64,000 nt of DNA from JAXDBM01 sp963709485 (GTDB lineage: Bacteria > Desulfobacterota > Syntrophia > Syntrophales > Fen-1087): assembly GCA_963709485.1 (NCBI GenBank), contig CAVPWE010000001.1, forward strand, positions 434,001 through 498,000. Direction: 5' to 3'. The position numbers and the translations under genes were made by a program. Positions within the stretch are counted from its first letter, which is position 1. Each line of letters opens with the position of its first letter. The notes beneath the pieces were generated by a model. It was not told the DNA's origin. It made no database searches and was given only the letters and a program-made list of their open reading frames with translations. Positions 1 to 8,043 of the stretch are shown piece by piece.

Positions 1-408
1 GCGGTTCCATTCCGGCGGGCAGGGCTCGATGTCCACATGGATGAGCCCCGAAACGCGTTCCGGCTTCATCGTCGCATAACAGGTGGTATGCAGGGCGCCC
101 ATGGAGTGGCCGCCGAAGACGGCCCGCTGCAGGGACAGGATTTCCATCAGCGCGGCCAGATCGTCCACATAGTTTTCACACCGGTAGGCCGGCGGGATGG
201 TGCGGCTGCTTCGGCCGTGGCCGCGCTGGTCCAGGGCGATGATCCGCATGCGGTCCCGCAGCGATGCGGCGAGGTCCTCCCAGATATGGGCGTTGTCGCC
301 GATGCCGTGCAGCAGGACCATCGCCGGGGAGTCCGGATTTCCCCACTCCAGGCAGTGCAGGTGAAGACCGTTGGCCGTGATCCAGCGATCGATGGGTTCA
401 TCCGTCAT
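1..408 (-). CDS. alpha/beta hydrolase, C-terminus cut by window edge
   Basis: The first 136 codons of an alpha/beta-hydrolase-fold protein read from ATG at 408 towards the window edge; there is no stop inside the window. Visible motifs are the oxyanion-hole segment LLHGIGDNAHIW (about residues 31-42), ALDQRGHGRS (about 59-68) and the nucleophile elbow GGHSMG (about 100-105), whose Ser is the expected catalytic residue. The acid and His of the triad would lie beyond the edge. The substrate cannot be told; this fold covers esterases, haloperoxidase-like enzymes and C-C hydrolases. Confidence 0.8.
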   Translation of the reverse strand, partial: MTDEPIDRWITANGLHLHCLEWGNPDSPAMVLLHGIGDNAHIWEDLAASLRDRMRIIALDQRGHGRSSRTIPPAYRCENYVDDLAALMEILSLQRAVFGGHSMGALHTTCYATMKPERVSGLIHVDIEPCPPEWNR

Positions 409-548
409 GACAGCGTTCCTTCATGTCCCGGTTTTCGCAGCTTGTCCCGCAACGGGTGTCCATTGCCGCCACTGAATATCAATTCGGAATATTTTTCAAA
501 TTTTTTTGATCATTCGCAGGGCAGCGAAGCGAAAATGACGCGAAAACC

Positions 549-587
549 CGAGCGCCCCGCTCCCGGTTCGGGGGAGAGGGGCGCTCG
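549..587 (-). terminator. Rho-independent terminator of the small membrane protein gene
   Basis: A 10-bp perfect stem, CGAGCGCCCC/GGGGCGCTCG, lies 40 bases after the stop of the gene ending at 628. Read on the minus strand it is followed by GGGTTTTCGCG, a short T tract. Confidence 0.6.
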
Positions 588-627
588 GATGGATCTATGC
601 TTGGGGGTATTAGGAGTATTTGTTCTT

Positions 628-903
628 TTAACCGATCGCGTTTTTGATGACGTCGATCACCGGGTTGGTGAACAGGGCGATGAGCACCGTGTACAGGGCG
701 AAGGCGCCCACCACTTCCCCGGCGTACATCCGCTCGTACTTGTGCTTCAGGGAGATGATGATCAGCCCGCCCACGATCAGGCAGCCGAGCTGGAAATAGG
801 GGAAGTTCCCCGCGCCGCCCAGGGCGACCTCGGCGAAGCTGAAGCTTGCCGTCAAGAGAACCACTGCAACCGCCGCGACCATCGTTCCGAGTGTCTTTTT
901 CAT
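628..903 (-). CDS. small exported two-helix membrane protein, unknown function
   Basis: 91 aa. It starts with a clear Sec signal (MKK, then a hydrophobic core, cleavage likely after SFA at about residue 24). Two further hydrophobic helices follow at about residues 37-52 and 64-84, separated by a short charged loop (KHKYERMYAG). The start is fixed by a purine-rich AAAGGAG site a few bases upstream. It stands alone with its own terminator. I do not recognise the family. The shape resembles small inner-membrane proteins, and no catalytic or binding motif is visible. Confidence 0.7.
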   Translation of the reverse strand: MKKTLGTMVAAVAVVLLTASFSFAEVALGGAGNFPYFQLGCLIVGGLIIISLKHKYERMYAGEVVGAFALYTVLIALFTNPVIDVIKNAIG

Positions 904-1429
904 GATCTTTTTCTCCTTTGGACTGTTTTATTATTTTATTTTTTGATTCTTTTTGATTTTCTTTGCCCATAGATAATGAAAAGACCGTGCCAGGATAGCG
1001 ATTTCCGGAAAATATTTTTTATCTTCCCGATTTCGTGCATGAATTGACGACGGGGGCATTCGTGGTCAAAGCCCGGCGCCCTCCCGCCCGACCCCTTCCT
1101 TCCATGTATCGTTCAAATGCGTTGAATGAAGCGATCAATCCTGACCGGACAGTGTTGCCTCCCTCTCCGCAATGCTTCCCCCTGAACGGAAATCCTCATC
1201 CATCCCCTCCCTGCTCCAGCGAGATGCAGGCCGGGCGGGATCGCCGGACACAAGGAACTTCGGATAAACCCCTTTCCTCAAATAAAAAAGGTAACCGATG
1301 GGGTGGCAGAGGCGATTATTTTTGACTATTTTCAGGCTTTGACCTATATTGCGTGGCACATTTTACCGCACAGATATGCCGCCCTGTAAGTAAGGACGGC
1401 GTGGATCCTGTTCTGAAAAGGAGGCAGTC
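904..1429. other. intergenic region without a convincing gene
   Basis: 526 bases between the divergent genes at 903 and 1430. Short open frames here have no ribosome site and Pro/Arg-rich, non-protein-like composition. The right part carries the promoter listed at 1322-1350. The left part is AT-rich and must hold the promoter of the minus-strand gene. Confidence 0.5.
1322..1350 (+). promoter_or_regulatory. sigma-70-type promoter
   Basis: TTGACT and TATATT are separated by exactly 17 bases, about 80 bases upstream of the GTG start at 1430. Each hexamer is one or two mismatches from consensus. Confidence 0.55.
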
Positions 1430-1732
1430 GTGTTCAAGGAAACGGCACTGACCTGGATCGCCGAACTGGAGGGAGCCGGAAGGCTGGCGCCGCTCGACGA
1501 GGCGGGACGCGGAAGGCTGGCCGACGAATACGCCGTGAAACTGGAGGAGATTTTCAACGAAGAGGTGTCCCGCCAGTTGGAGCCCCTGGGCAAGGCGGCG
1601 GAATTCGAGAGGATGCTCCTGTACGACAGCCAGTACACCCACAAATATCTGAACCAGACCATTCCCAGTTATTACGGTTTCCGGGCGGAGATCTTCGAAA
1701 AAGCGAGGAAGATCATCGTGGGAGACCTTTGA
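1430..1732 (+). CDS. small conserved-looking alpha-helical protein, unknown function
   Basis: 100 aa. The GTG start is supported by AAGGAGG six bases upstream. The product is acidic and predicted mostly helical (ETALTWIAELEGAGRL, then KLEEIFNEEVSRQL), with an aromatic C-terminal part (IPSYYGFRAEIFEKARKI). There is no signal peptide or membrane segment. A sigma-70-like promoter precedes it and an MBL hydrolase follows 73 bases on, so the two may share a transcript. Family not recognised. Confidence 0.65.
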   Translation: MFKETALTWIAELEGAGRLAPLDEAGRGRLADEYAVKLEEIFNEEVSRQLEPLGKAAEFERMLLYDSQYTHKYLNQTIPSYYGFRAEIFEKARKIIVGDL

Positions 1733-1805
1733 AGAAAGGGCTTCACCACCGGAAAGCCTTTAGCTCCGGTCACAGCAGGATCGATCGAGGCGAACGGGGG
1801 GGGAT

Positions 1806-2555
1806 TTGAAGGTCATTTTCCTCGGAACAAATGGCTGGTACGACACCGAAACGGGCAATACCATCTGCACGCTGATCCGGACCGGTGATCGCGATATCAT
1901 CCTCGACGCGGGCAGCGGATTCCACAAGCTTGACCGGCATGTGCCGGAGGGCGATGAAAAGCCGTCCACCCTGCTGATCAGCCATTTTCACCTGGACCAT
2001 ATTTACGGGCTGCACATGCTCGTCCGGACCCGTTTTCCACGGGGATTGGCCATTTGCGGTCCTGCGGGGACACGGCGGGTCATCGACACCATTGTCAACA
2101 GTCCCTTCACGGTAAGTCTGGACCGGCTTCCCTTTGCGACCGAGGTGTATGAACTTCCCGAAGACTCCGGCCGGCTGTCTTTCCCGGTAGCCGTGAAACC
2201 GCTCCTCCACAGCGGCCTGACGCTGGGTTTCCGGATGGAGCTCGACGGGAAGATTGTCGCCTACTGTCCGGATACGGGCTACTGCGCCAATGCCGTGGAA
2301 CTGGCCCGGTCCGCCGATCTGCTGATCACCGAATGCGCCTATAAAAGCGGGGAAATCCTCGAGAGCTGGCCCCATCTGAATCCGGAAACGGCCGCGCGGA
2401 TCGCCGTCGAAGCGGGGGCGAAAAGGCTCGTGCTGACGCACTTTGCCGCGGCGAACTATGCGACGCTGGCGGAGCGGAAGGCATCCGAAAAGGCGGCCCG
2501 AAAGGTCTTCGCGGCCACCCTGGCCGCCGTGGACGACCTGGCGGTGGATCTATGA
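1806..2555 (+). CDS. MBL-fold metallo-hydrolase (ribonuclease Z-like)
   Basis: 249 aa, cytoplasmic. The metallo-beta-lactamase motifs are present: DAGSG (about 38-42), the zinc-binding HFHLDH (about 62-67), a later His in the LLHSG segment, CPDTGYC (about 155-161) and a C-terminal THFAAANY with the final His. The arrangement resembles RNase Z/ElaC-like or phosphodiesterase-like members of the fold, but the exosite expected of true tRNase Z is not obvious, so the substrate is open. The start is TTG, preceded by a G-rich Shine-Dalgarno. Confidence 0.75.
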   Translation: MKVIFLGTNGWYDTETGNTICTLIRTGDRDIILDAGSGFHKLDRHVPEGDEKPSTLLISHFHLDHIYGLHMLVRTRFPRGLAICGPAGTRRVIDTIVNSPFTVSLDRLPFATEVYELPEDSGRLSFPVAVKPLLHSGLTLGFRMELDGKIVAYCPDTGYCANAVELARSADLLITECAYKSGEILESWPHLNPETAARIAVEAGAKRLVLTHFAAANYATLAERKASEKAARKVFAATLAAVDDLAVDL

Positions 2556-2650
2556 GCGGTTGCGCGTGATTTTTTGATAATATATTGACAAAAGATGTGC
2601 CATCAAACCGTTAAGGCGTCCATGAAAATCAAAATGTCGGGAAGGAATGG

Positions 2651-2998
2651 TTGACAGGCATGAAAATTTCAGACTGGTTGGATAAGCAGGAAGCGGAAGG
2701 TCTGGATGTTTCCCACATCACATTGCCTGCCGACCTCTCCTATGATGAAGTTCCCGATGAAACCATTTTTTTTCGGGAGGTGAACCCGTGCGGGATCCTC
2801 TGCCCCGGCGATCATCCCTTTTCGACCGTCGAACGCTACGGGCGCTGGTATTCCTGCAGAGGCCGGGAAAAAGAGGCCGGCATTCACACATCGCAGCCGG
2901 AGTGGCGGCTGTTTACAAGGGACAGTGAACTGGCCGTCCGGACAGCCTGCGTGCACATCGAGGGGACCGGTGACCACGGTTCTTTTCGAATGAAGTAG
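2651..2998 (+). CDS. hypothetical cysteine-containing protein
   Basis: 115 aa if TTG at 2651 is used, which has GAAGGA five bases upstream; ATG at 2660 is an in-frame alternative. The central part has NPCGILCPGDHPF and YSCRGREKEAG, so three cysteines and a His could form a metal site. There is no signal peptide or membrane helix. The preceding MBL gene ends about 95 bases upstream in the same direction. Family not recognised. Confidence 0.55.
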   Translation: MTGMKISDWLDKQEAEGLDVSHITLPADLSYDEVPDETIFFREVNPCGILCPGDHPFSTVERYGRWYSCRGREKEAGIHTSQPEWRLFTRDSELAVRTACVHIEGTGDHGSFRMK

Positions 2999-3098
2999 AC
3001 CCGATGCGTGCAGATGACTTCTTATACGGATTCAGGTTGATTACAATAGCGTCTTGAATGAGATAATATCGGAAAATTAAGGCCCTGGATTTCTCATC

Positions 3099-3812
3099 AT
3101 GTCAGCGGAATTCAACATCCTGATGATCAGCGCCGCGTCCATCGGCTTTTTTCATACCCTGCTCGGCCCCGATCATTATCTCCCCTTCATTGTCATGGGC
3201 AAGGCAAGGCGATGGTCCCTGTGGAAAACCGGCTGGATCACCGTCGCCTGCGGCATGGGGCATATCGGCGGTTCCGTCTTGCTGGGCATGGTCGGCATTG
3301 CCCTGGGCATCGCTGTGAAAAAGCTGGAGTGGATTGAGTCCGTGCGGGGCGATATCGCGGCCTGGGCATTGATCGCCTTCGGTCTGATCTACTTTGTCTG
3401 GGGCATGAACCGGGCCTGGCAGGCAAGGTCGCACGAGCACGGCCATGCACACGCCGATGGCGTCACCCATGTTCACGAACACAACCACATGCATGAGCAT
3501 CTGCACGTGCATGACACGGAGGAGGGGACGTCCGTCGCGCCCTGGGTCATCTTCACCATTTTTGTCTTGGGCCCGTGCGAGCCCCTGATTCCGTTATTGA
3601 TGTATCCGGCGGCCAGAGAAAGCGTCCCCTGTCTCATCGGGGTGACGGCAGCTTTCGGGATCGTTACGATTGCAACCATGCTGGCCATTGTCCTGGCCTC
3701 TGCCCGGGGATTTCAATTTTTATCCATCCGAAAGATGGAAAAATATTCTCATGCGCTGGCCGGAGGAACGATCTGTCTGTGCGGGTTGGCGATACAGTTC
3801 CTGGGATTGTAA
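3099..3812 (+). CDS. UreH/TauE-like membrane protein with His-rich loop, probable nickel/cobalt transport
   Basis: 237 aa with about six membrane helices. Helix 1 ends in FFHTLLGPDHYLPF, close to the His/Asp signature of nickel-cobalt transporters and UreH-domain proteins. A cytoplasmic or periplasmic loop at about residues 111-143 is packed with His (HEHGHAHADG, HVHEHNHMHEHLHVH), as in RcnA-type exporters and metal-storing loops. LGPCEPLIPLL (about 156-166) is a second conserved-looking helix start. Direction of transport cannot be told. Nickel or cobalt is inferred from family and His content. Confidence 0.75.
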   Translation: MSAEFNILMISAASIGFFHTLLGPDHYLPFIVMGKARRWSLWKTGWITVACGMGHIGGSVLLGMVGIALGIAVKKLEWIESVRGDIAAWALIAFGLIYFVWGMNRAWQARSHEHGHAHADGVTHVHEHNHMHEHLHVHDTEEGTSVAPWVIFTIFVLGPCEPLIPLLMYPAARESVPCLIGVTAAFGIVTIATMLAIVLASARGFQFLSIRKMEKYSHALAGGTICLCGLAIQFLGL

Positions 3813-4080
3813 ATGCATCCGGCGCTCCGGCGCCCATCCCTGCCGCTCCTCCTTCAGTCAATCTGACATATATCAAAAGTGACATGTTGAAACTTTAAAG
3901 AATCGGCGTATCTTAATAATGTAATGTGGCTGTGTTCCGTTGGACGCCTGAAGAGAAAGGAGGTTGAATAAGGATATAATAACATCCGGATCGTGAAAGA
4001 AGAAATTATTCATGACCGTCGGAAAAAGGTGCGCAACCCATGTTTTCAGGGACATATCCATTCAGAAAGGAGGGCTGATC

Positions 4081-5817
4081 ATGGATAAACTGCTGAGAAT
4101 CAATATGAGTGCCGAAGGGGGTCCCAGAGTCATGGTGGACCAGTCAGGTGCATACGCAGGGTTGGCGGGCAGGGCGCTGACTTCCGCTGTTGTATCCCGG
4201 GAAGTGCCTCCCCTGGCCCATCCGTTAGGCGAGGACAACAAACTGGTCATCGCACCGGGGATGTTGAGCGGCTCCATTGCGGCGATGTCCGGTCGCGTCT
4301 CCGTAGGCTGCAAAAGCCCCCTCACCGGAGGGATCAAGGAGGCCAACTCAGGGGGCCAGGGTTCCCAGGTACTGGCCCGGCTTGGCTACACCGCCATCAT
4401 CCTCGAGGGAAAACCCAAGGACGATGATCTCTATAAAATCTTCATAAACAGGGATGGCGTGAAGATCACCCGGGACAACAGCCTGAAGATGCTGGGCAAC
4501 TATGACCTGGTCGAAAAAATGAAAGGGGAGTACGGAGACAAGATCGCCTGCATTTCCATCGGACCGGCAGGGGAGATGAAGATGTCCGCCGCATCCATAG
4601 CCTTTACGGATATGGAGCTGCGGCCCACCCGCCATGCCGGGCGTGGAGGCGTGGGCGCGGTCATGGGCGCGAAGGGCGTAAAGGTCATCGTCCTCGATGA
4701 TACGGGGATGGCAGCCCGCGCGCCGAAAGATCCGGACAAATTCAAGGCCGCCAACAAGGCCTTTGTCGAGGGTCTTCGAAAACACCCGGTCACCGGCGAA
4801 GGCCTTCCCGCTTTCGGGACCAATGTCCTGGCCAATGTCATCAACGAGGCGGGCGGGTATCCCACCAACAATTTCCTGTGGGGCCGCTTTCCGGGGGTGG
4901 CCAAGATCAGCGGGGAAACGGAGGCGGAGACGGAGGTCGCGCGCGGCGGCGTGGCCACGCATGGCTGCCACCGGGGATGCACGATACGCTGCTCCGGCAT
5001 CTATATGGACAAGGACGGCCATTACCTGACAAAGCAGCCAGAGTACGAGACGGTCTGGGCTCACGGGGCAAACTGCGGCATCGACGACCTGGATGCGATT
5101 GCCATGCTGGACCGCCTGGACGATGACTACGGCCTGGACACCATCGAGATGGGTGCGACGATCGGCGTGGCCATGGAGGCGGGCCTGGCCAAGTTTGGCG
5201 ATGCTCAGGCGGCCATTGGTCTCATCAAGGAAGTCGGCAAAGGAACGCCCCTGGGTCGCATCCTGGGGAACGGCGCCGCCGTGACCGGCAAGGTGTTCGG
5301 CGTTGAGCGGGTCCCCGTCGTCAAAGGACAGGCCCTGCCGGCCTACGATCCCCGGGCCATCCAGGGCATGGGGGTGACCTATGCCACGACCACCATGGGC
5401 GCCGACCATACGGCGGGCTATGCGGTCACCGCGAATGTCCTCAAGGTGGGCGGATATGTCGATCCCCTGAAGGCGGAAGGGCAGATCGAGCTTTCCCGGA
5501 ACCTCCAGATTGCCACCGCGGCCATCGACGCGACGGGGATGTGCCTCTTCATCGCCTTTGCGATTCTGGACCAGCCGGAGACCTTCCAGGCCCTGCTCGA
5601 CCTGATCAATTCGTTTTACGGGCTCAATCTGACCGGTGACGATGTGACCGCACTGGGCAAGAAGATTCTGACCATGGAGCGCGACTTCAACAAGCGGGCC
5701 GGGTTCACCAGTCAACAGGATCGCCTGCCGGAGTACTTCAAGAAAGAACTCCTGCCGCCTCACAATGTCGTTTTTCAGGTCACCGACGAGGACCTGGACA
5801 AGGTTTACAACTGGTAA
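4081..5817 (+). CDS. aor: tungsten-containing aldehyde:ferredoxin oxidoreductase
   Basis: 578 aa, normal for the AOR family; it oxidises aldehydes to acids with ferredoxin, or the reverse under low potential. AGRGGVGAVMGAKG (about 184-197) is the pterin/cluster-binding motif of domain 1. The 4Fe-4S ligands are CHRGCTIRC (Cys296, 300, 304) and a late Cys488 in DATGMC. The ATG at 4081 is chosen because AAGGAGG lies just upstream; an upstream in-frame extension has no site. It heads a small cluster with a beta-grasp protein, a MoaD-like carrier and a ThiF-like enzyme, suggesting dedicated cofactor maturation. In anaerobes AOR often handles aldehydes from amino-acid or acyl metabolism. Confidence 0.92.
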   Translation: MDKLLRINMSAEGGPRVMVDQSGAYAGLAGRALTSAVVSREVPPLAHPLGEDNKLVIAPGMLSGSIAAMSGRVSVGCKSPLTGGIKEANSGGQGSQVLARLGYTAIILEGKPKDDDLYKIFINRDGVKITRDNSLKMLGNYDLVEKMKGEYGDKIACISIGPAGEMKMSAASIAFTDMELRPTRHAGRGGVGAVMGAKGVKVIVLDDTGMAARAPKDPDKFKAANKAFVEGLRKHPVTGEGLPAFGTNVLANVINEAGGYPTNNFLWGRFPGVAKISGETEAETEVARGGVATHGCHRGCTIRCSGIYMDKDGHYLTKQPEYETVWAHGANCGIDDLDAIAMLDRLDDDYGLDTIEMGATIGVAMEAGLAKFGDAQAAIGLIKEVGKGTPLGRILGNGAAVTGKVFGVERVPVVKGQALPAYDPRAIQGMGVTYATTTMGADHTAGYAVTANVLKVGGYVDPLKAEGQIELSRNLQIATAAIDATGMCLFIAFAILDQPETFQALLDLINSFYGLNLTGDDVTALGKKILTMERDFNKRAGFTSQQDRLPEYFKKELLPPHNVVFQVTDEDLDKVYNW

Positions 5818-5836
5818 CGAAAAGCTTTCCTTTAAG

Positions 5837-5874
5837 GGATCGGGGATGGTCGCACTTGCCCGTCCCCGGTCCCG
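5837..5874 (+). other. intercistronic hairpin after aor
   Basis: GGGATCGGGGATGG can pair with CCCGTCCCCGGTCCC across a 9-base loop. No T tract follows, so it is more likely an mRNA-stability or partial termination element between aor and the next gene than a full terminator. Confidence 0.35.
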
Positions 5875-5895
5875 CATTCTGAGGCGGATAGAAAG

Positions 5896-6522
5896 ATGAG
5901 CAAAGCGCCGTCGCATCAAAAAAATGCGGATGGGGCGAACCACGTCCGCCTGACCGTGAAGGCTCCCTTGGTTCCTCTCTTTTTTCCGCTCCTGCAGGAG
6001 GGGTTCACCCGGAAAATAAAGGCCGGCTGCAGCGTCAGGTCGCTGCTTTCCGACCAGTTCGGCCTGTCCGCGGAATACATCGAAAACAGAATCCAGACGA
6101 TATTTCTGAACGGCAAGCCCATCGACGATATGGATGCCGCCATCGTTCGCGACGGCTCGATCCTTGCGCTCTCCTCCGCCCTGCCCGGCGTGCTGGGCGC
6201 AACCTTGAGAAGAGGGGGGTACTATTCCCGGATGCGCAGTCAGATCACCCATGTGGAAGATGCGGAAGCGCCCGGGCGGACGGATGGCCGCATCATCGTG
6301 AAGCTCTTCAACCTGACCATCCGGGAACTGGGCCCCGTGTTTCTTGAACGGGGAATCTGGATCGAGGGGCAGATTCTGAAAGAATTCTTCAGGAGCCGGT
6401 CAAATGACTGGGGGGATGGATGCGTCGAGGCGGTGGCAGACGGCAGCAGCGTTGATCTTCGAAACATCCCTTACCGGGACCTTACAGACCCGCTGGTTCA
6501 TTTGCAGGTCCGTGCGGCTTGA
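5896..6522 (+). CDS. AOR-associated protein with beta-grasp-like segment
   Basis: 208 aa, not recognised by name. Residues about 17-105 read like an enlarged ubiquitin-fold domain: IFLNGKPIDDMDAAIVRDG, then ALSSALPGVLGATLRRGGYY. These align by eye with IFLNGLHARGDEILRDGDR and the VFPPVAGG tail of the MoaD-like protein encoded next door. Unlike a sulfur carrier it does not end there; a further 100 residues (VKLFNLTIRELGPVF) follow. It lies 78 bases after aor on the same strand and ends tail-to-tail with the MoaD-like gene, one base apart. A role as AOR chaperone or subunit is inference. Confidence 0.65.
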   Translation: MSKAPSHQKNADGANHVRLTVKAPLVPLFFPLLQEGFTRKIKAGCSVRSLLSDQFGLSAEYIENRIQTIFLNGKPIDDMDAAIVRDGSILALSSALPGVLGATLRRGGYYSRMRSQITHVEDAEAPGRTDGRIIVKLFNLTIRELGPVFLERGIWIEGQILKEFFRSRSNDWGDGCVEAVADGSSVDLRNIPYRDLTDPLVHLQVRAA

Positions 6523-6523
6523 T

Positions 6524-6766
6524 CTAACCTCCGGCCACAGGCGGGAAAACACCCACCCTGTCTCCGTCTCTCAGGATTTCATCGCCACGGGCATGAAGCC
6601 CGTTCAGAAATATCAGTTTGACCCTGCCCATCGGGACCTGGAGACGATGGAGGAGCGCAAGGATGGTGGTATCCTCATCCACCTCCCAGATTCTGTTGAC
6701 GGGCGCTCCCCCTTCACGGGGGAGGTAGCGTGCCAGGGAAGCATACAGATTCAGTTCGATTTTCAT
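6524..6766 (-). CDS. MoaD/ThiS-family sulfur-carrier protein
   Basis: 80 aa, ubiquitin-like fold. It ends in VFPPVAGG; the C-terminal Gly-Gly is the residue pair that is adenylated and thiocarboxylated in MoaD/ThiS proteins. IFLNGLHARGDEILRDGDRV is the typical beta-grasp centre. The ATG at 6766 is chosen over a longer frame because GAGGA lies upstream and the extension is not protein-like. It is on the opposite strand to aor and to the ThiF-like gene, divergent from the latter across a 146-base gap. It probably supplies sulfur for the dithiolene of the tungsten/molybdenum pterin. Confidence 0.88.
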   Translation of the reverse strand: MKIELNLYASLARYLPREGGAPVNRIWEVDEDTTILALLHRLQVPMGRVKLIFLNGLHARGDEILRDGDRVGVFPPVAGG

Positions 6767-6912
6767 GTCCGGAAATCCTCTTACTGTAAATCTCTTATCC
6801 TTTCTTCCGACAATTTTCCCCCTTTTTTTCCCCGAGGCATTTCCACGAGGCATTTCCCGTCTTGGCGGCGTGGAACAATCTATGGTAATAAATTGAAAGA
6901 GGTGTGATTCAG

Positions 6913-7806
6913 ATGATCCCGGGCATTCAGCAGCAGATTCGCGAAAAAGCAATAAGGGTCACCGACCCGGCGGGGCGTGAAGTTCACGTCATCGAGGATC
7001 GTGCGGCCACGGAGATTGCATGTCAATGCGGCCTGAGCCTCCATGAGATCTATACGGAAGCTTTAAGAAGCTTTGTTTATCCCTACCGCTACATTCGCAA
7101 CAGGGACAGCATCACTCCGGCCGAGCAGTGGAAGCTGGCGGAGTCGCAGGTTGCCGTTGTCGGCGCCGGCGGGCTGGGCGGGCAAGTCATCCTTTTGCTG
7201 GCGCGGATCGGCATCGGGCGGCTGATCGTGGTGGACCATGACCGGTTCGATGAAACGAATCTCAACCGTCAGGCCCTGTGCAGCCAGGAATCGTTGCAGA
7301 GGCCGAAAGCATCGACAGCCGCAGATGTTGTGGCGGCCATCAATCCCGGGGTCAGGGTTATACCCCACCAAACGAAAATCGATGCAGACAATGTCGATCG
7401 GATCCTGACCGGCGCCGAAGTGATTGTCGACGCCCTGGACACTGCGCCGGATCGTCTTGTACTGCAGGCAGCGGCCCGCCGCCTCGGGGTTCCCCTGGTG
7501 CATGGAGCCCTGGCAGGTTTTGAGGGGAGGATCATGACTGTGTTCCCAGGCGATCCGGGCCTGGAGCAGCTCTATGATGCCACGGAGGCCGAGGAAGCGG
7601 ATCCGGAGCGGCCGGAAGCCCTGCTGGGCGTTCCCGCGGTGACCGCCTCCATGATCGCCACTTTCCAGGCCATGGAAGTCCTCAAGATCCTTCTGCATCG
7701 CGGGAAGATATTCAGGCATGTCATGGCCCACATCGACCTGGAAAACGGGCGCTTCGAAGAGTTCCGTTTTGGCGACGACCGGTCCGCAGAGGACCCGGAG
7801 GCATGA
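6913..7806 (+). CDS. ThiF/MoeB/HesA-family adenylyltransferase
   Basis: About 297 aa. VVGAGGLGGQVILLLARIG (about 83-101) is the ATP-binding loop, followed by VVDHDRFDETNLNRQ, the standard Asp and Arg motif of E1-like enzymes. VPLVHGALAGFEG and MTVFPG match the crossover region. The CxxC zinc pairs of canonical MoeB are missing. The ATG at 6913 is preferred because GAGG lies ten bases upstream; GTG at 6904 is the alternative. Together with the MoaD-like carrier transcribed divergently, it should adenylate the Gly-Gly tail. It is placed with aor, so tungstopterin maturation is the likely use. Confidence 0.85.
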   Translation: MIPGIQQQIREKAIRVTDPAGREVHVIEDRAATEIACQCGLSLHEIYTEALRSFVYPYRYIRNRDSITPAEQWKLAESQVAVVGAGGLGGQVILLLARIGIGRLIVVDHDRFDETNLNRQALCSQESLQRPKASTAADVVAAINPGVRVIPHQTKIDADNVDRILTGAEVIVDALDTAPDRLVLQAAARRLGVPLVHGALAGFEGRIMTVFPGDPGLEQLYDATEAEEADPERPEALLGVPAVTASMIATFQAMEVLKILLHRGKIFRHVMAHIDLENGRFEEFRFGDDRSAEDPEA

Positions 7807-8043
7807 GACGCGAGCGTTTCAGGGAATGCGGAAGCAGGCAGACGCGGATCTCTCGGCGGTTGCGCCCGCTAAATCAGAGAGAAAATGCGAAAAGATTCTC
7901 AAGGAATTGCCGAAAGCGTAAACTTCTCCCGGACGGAAGCGGAGATTCTGCAAAGACGAGACGGGTTGTATATCGCCATGCATGCCGAATTGGAGAAGAT
8001 GACCGCCTTTAACCCGATTTCGTGTGGATGTTCAAACGGTGCG

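Noticed and set aside
977..994. Sigma-54-like sequence on the minus strand upstream of the small membrane protein gene (TGGCACGGTCTTTTCA).
   Set aside because: The -24 half is good but the -12 half reads TTTTCA and lacks the invariant GC at the right distance.
4348..6252. A 634-codon open frame antisense to aor.
   Set aside because: It is a GC-rich codon shadow: aor and the beta-grasp gene on the plus strand have ribosome sites and recognised motifs, whereas this frame has neither. Similar long antisense frames over rlmD, mfd and nadA were dropped for the same reason.
7885..8043. An ATG-started frame (MRKDSQGIAESVNFSRTEAE) after the ThiF-like gene.
   Set aside because: The beginning looks protein-like, but the frame has no stop before running antisense through rlmD and has no ribosome site; it may be a remnant.
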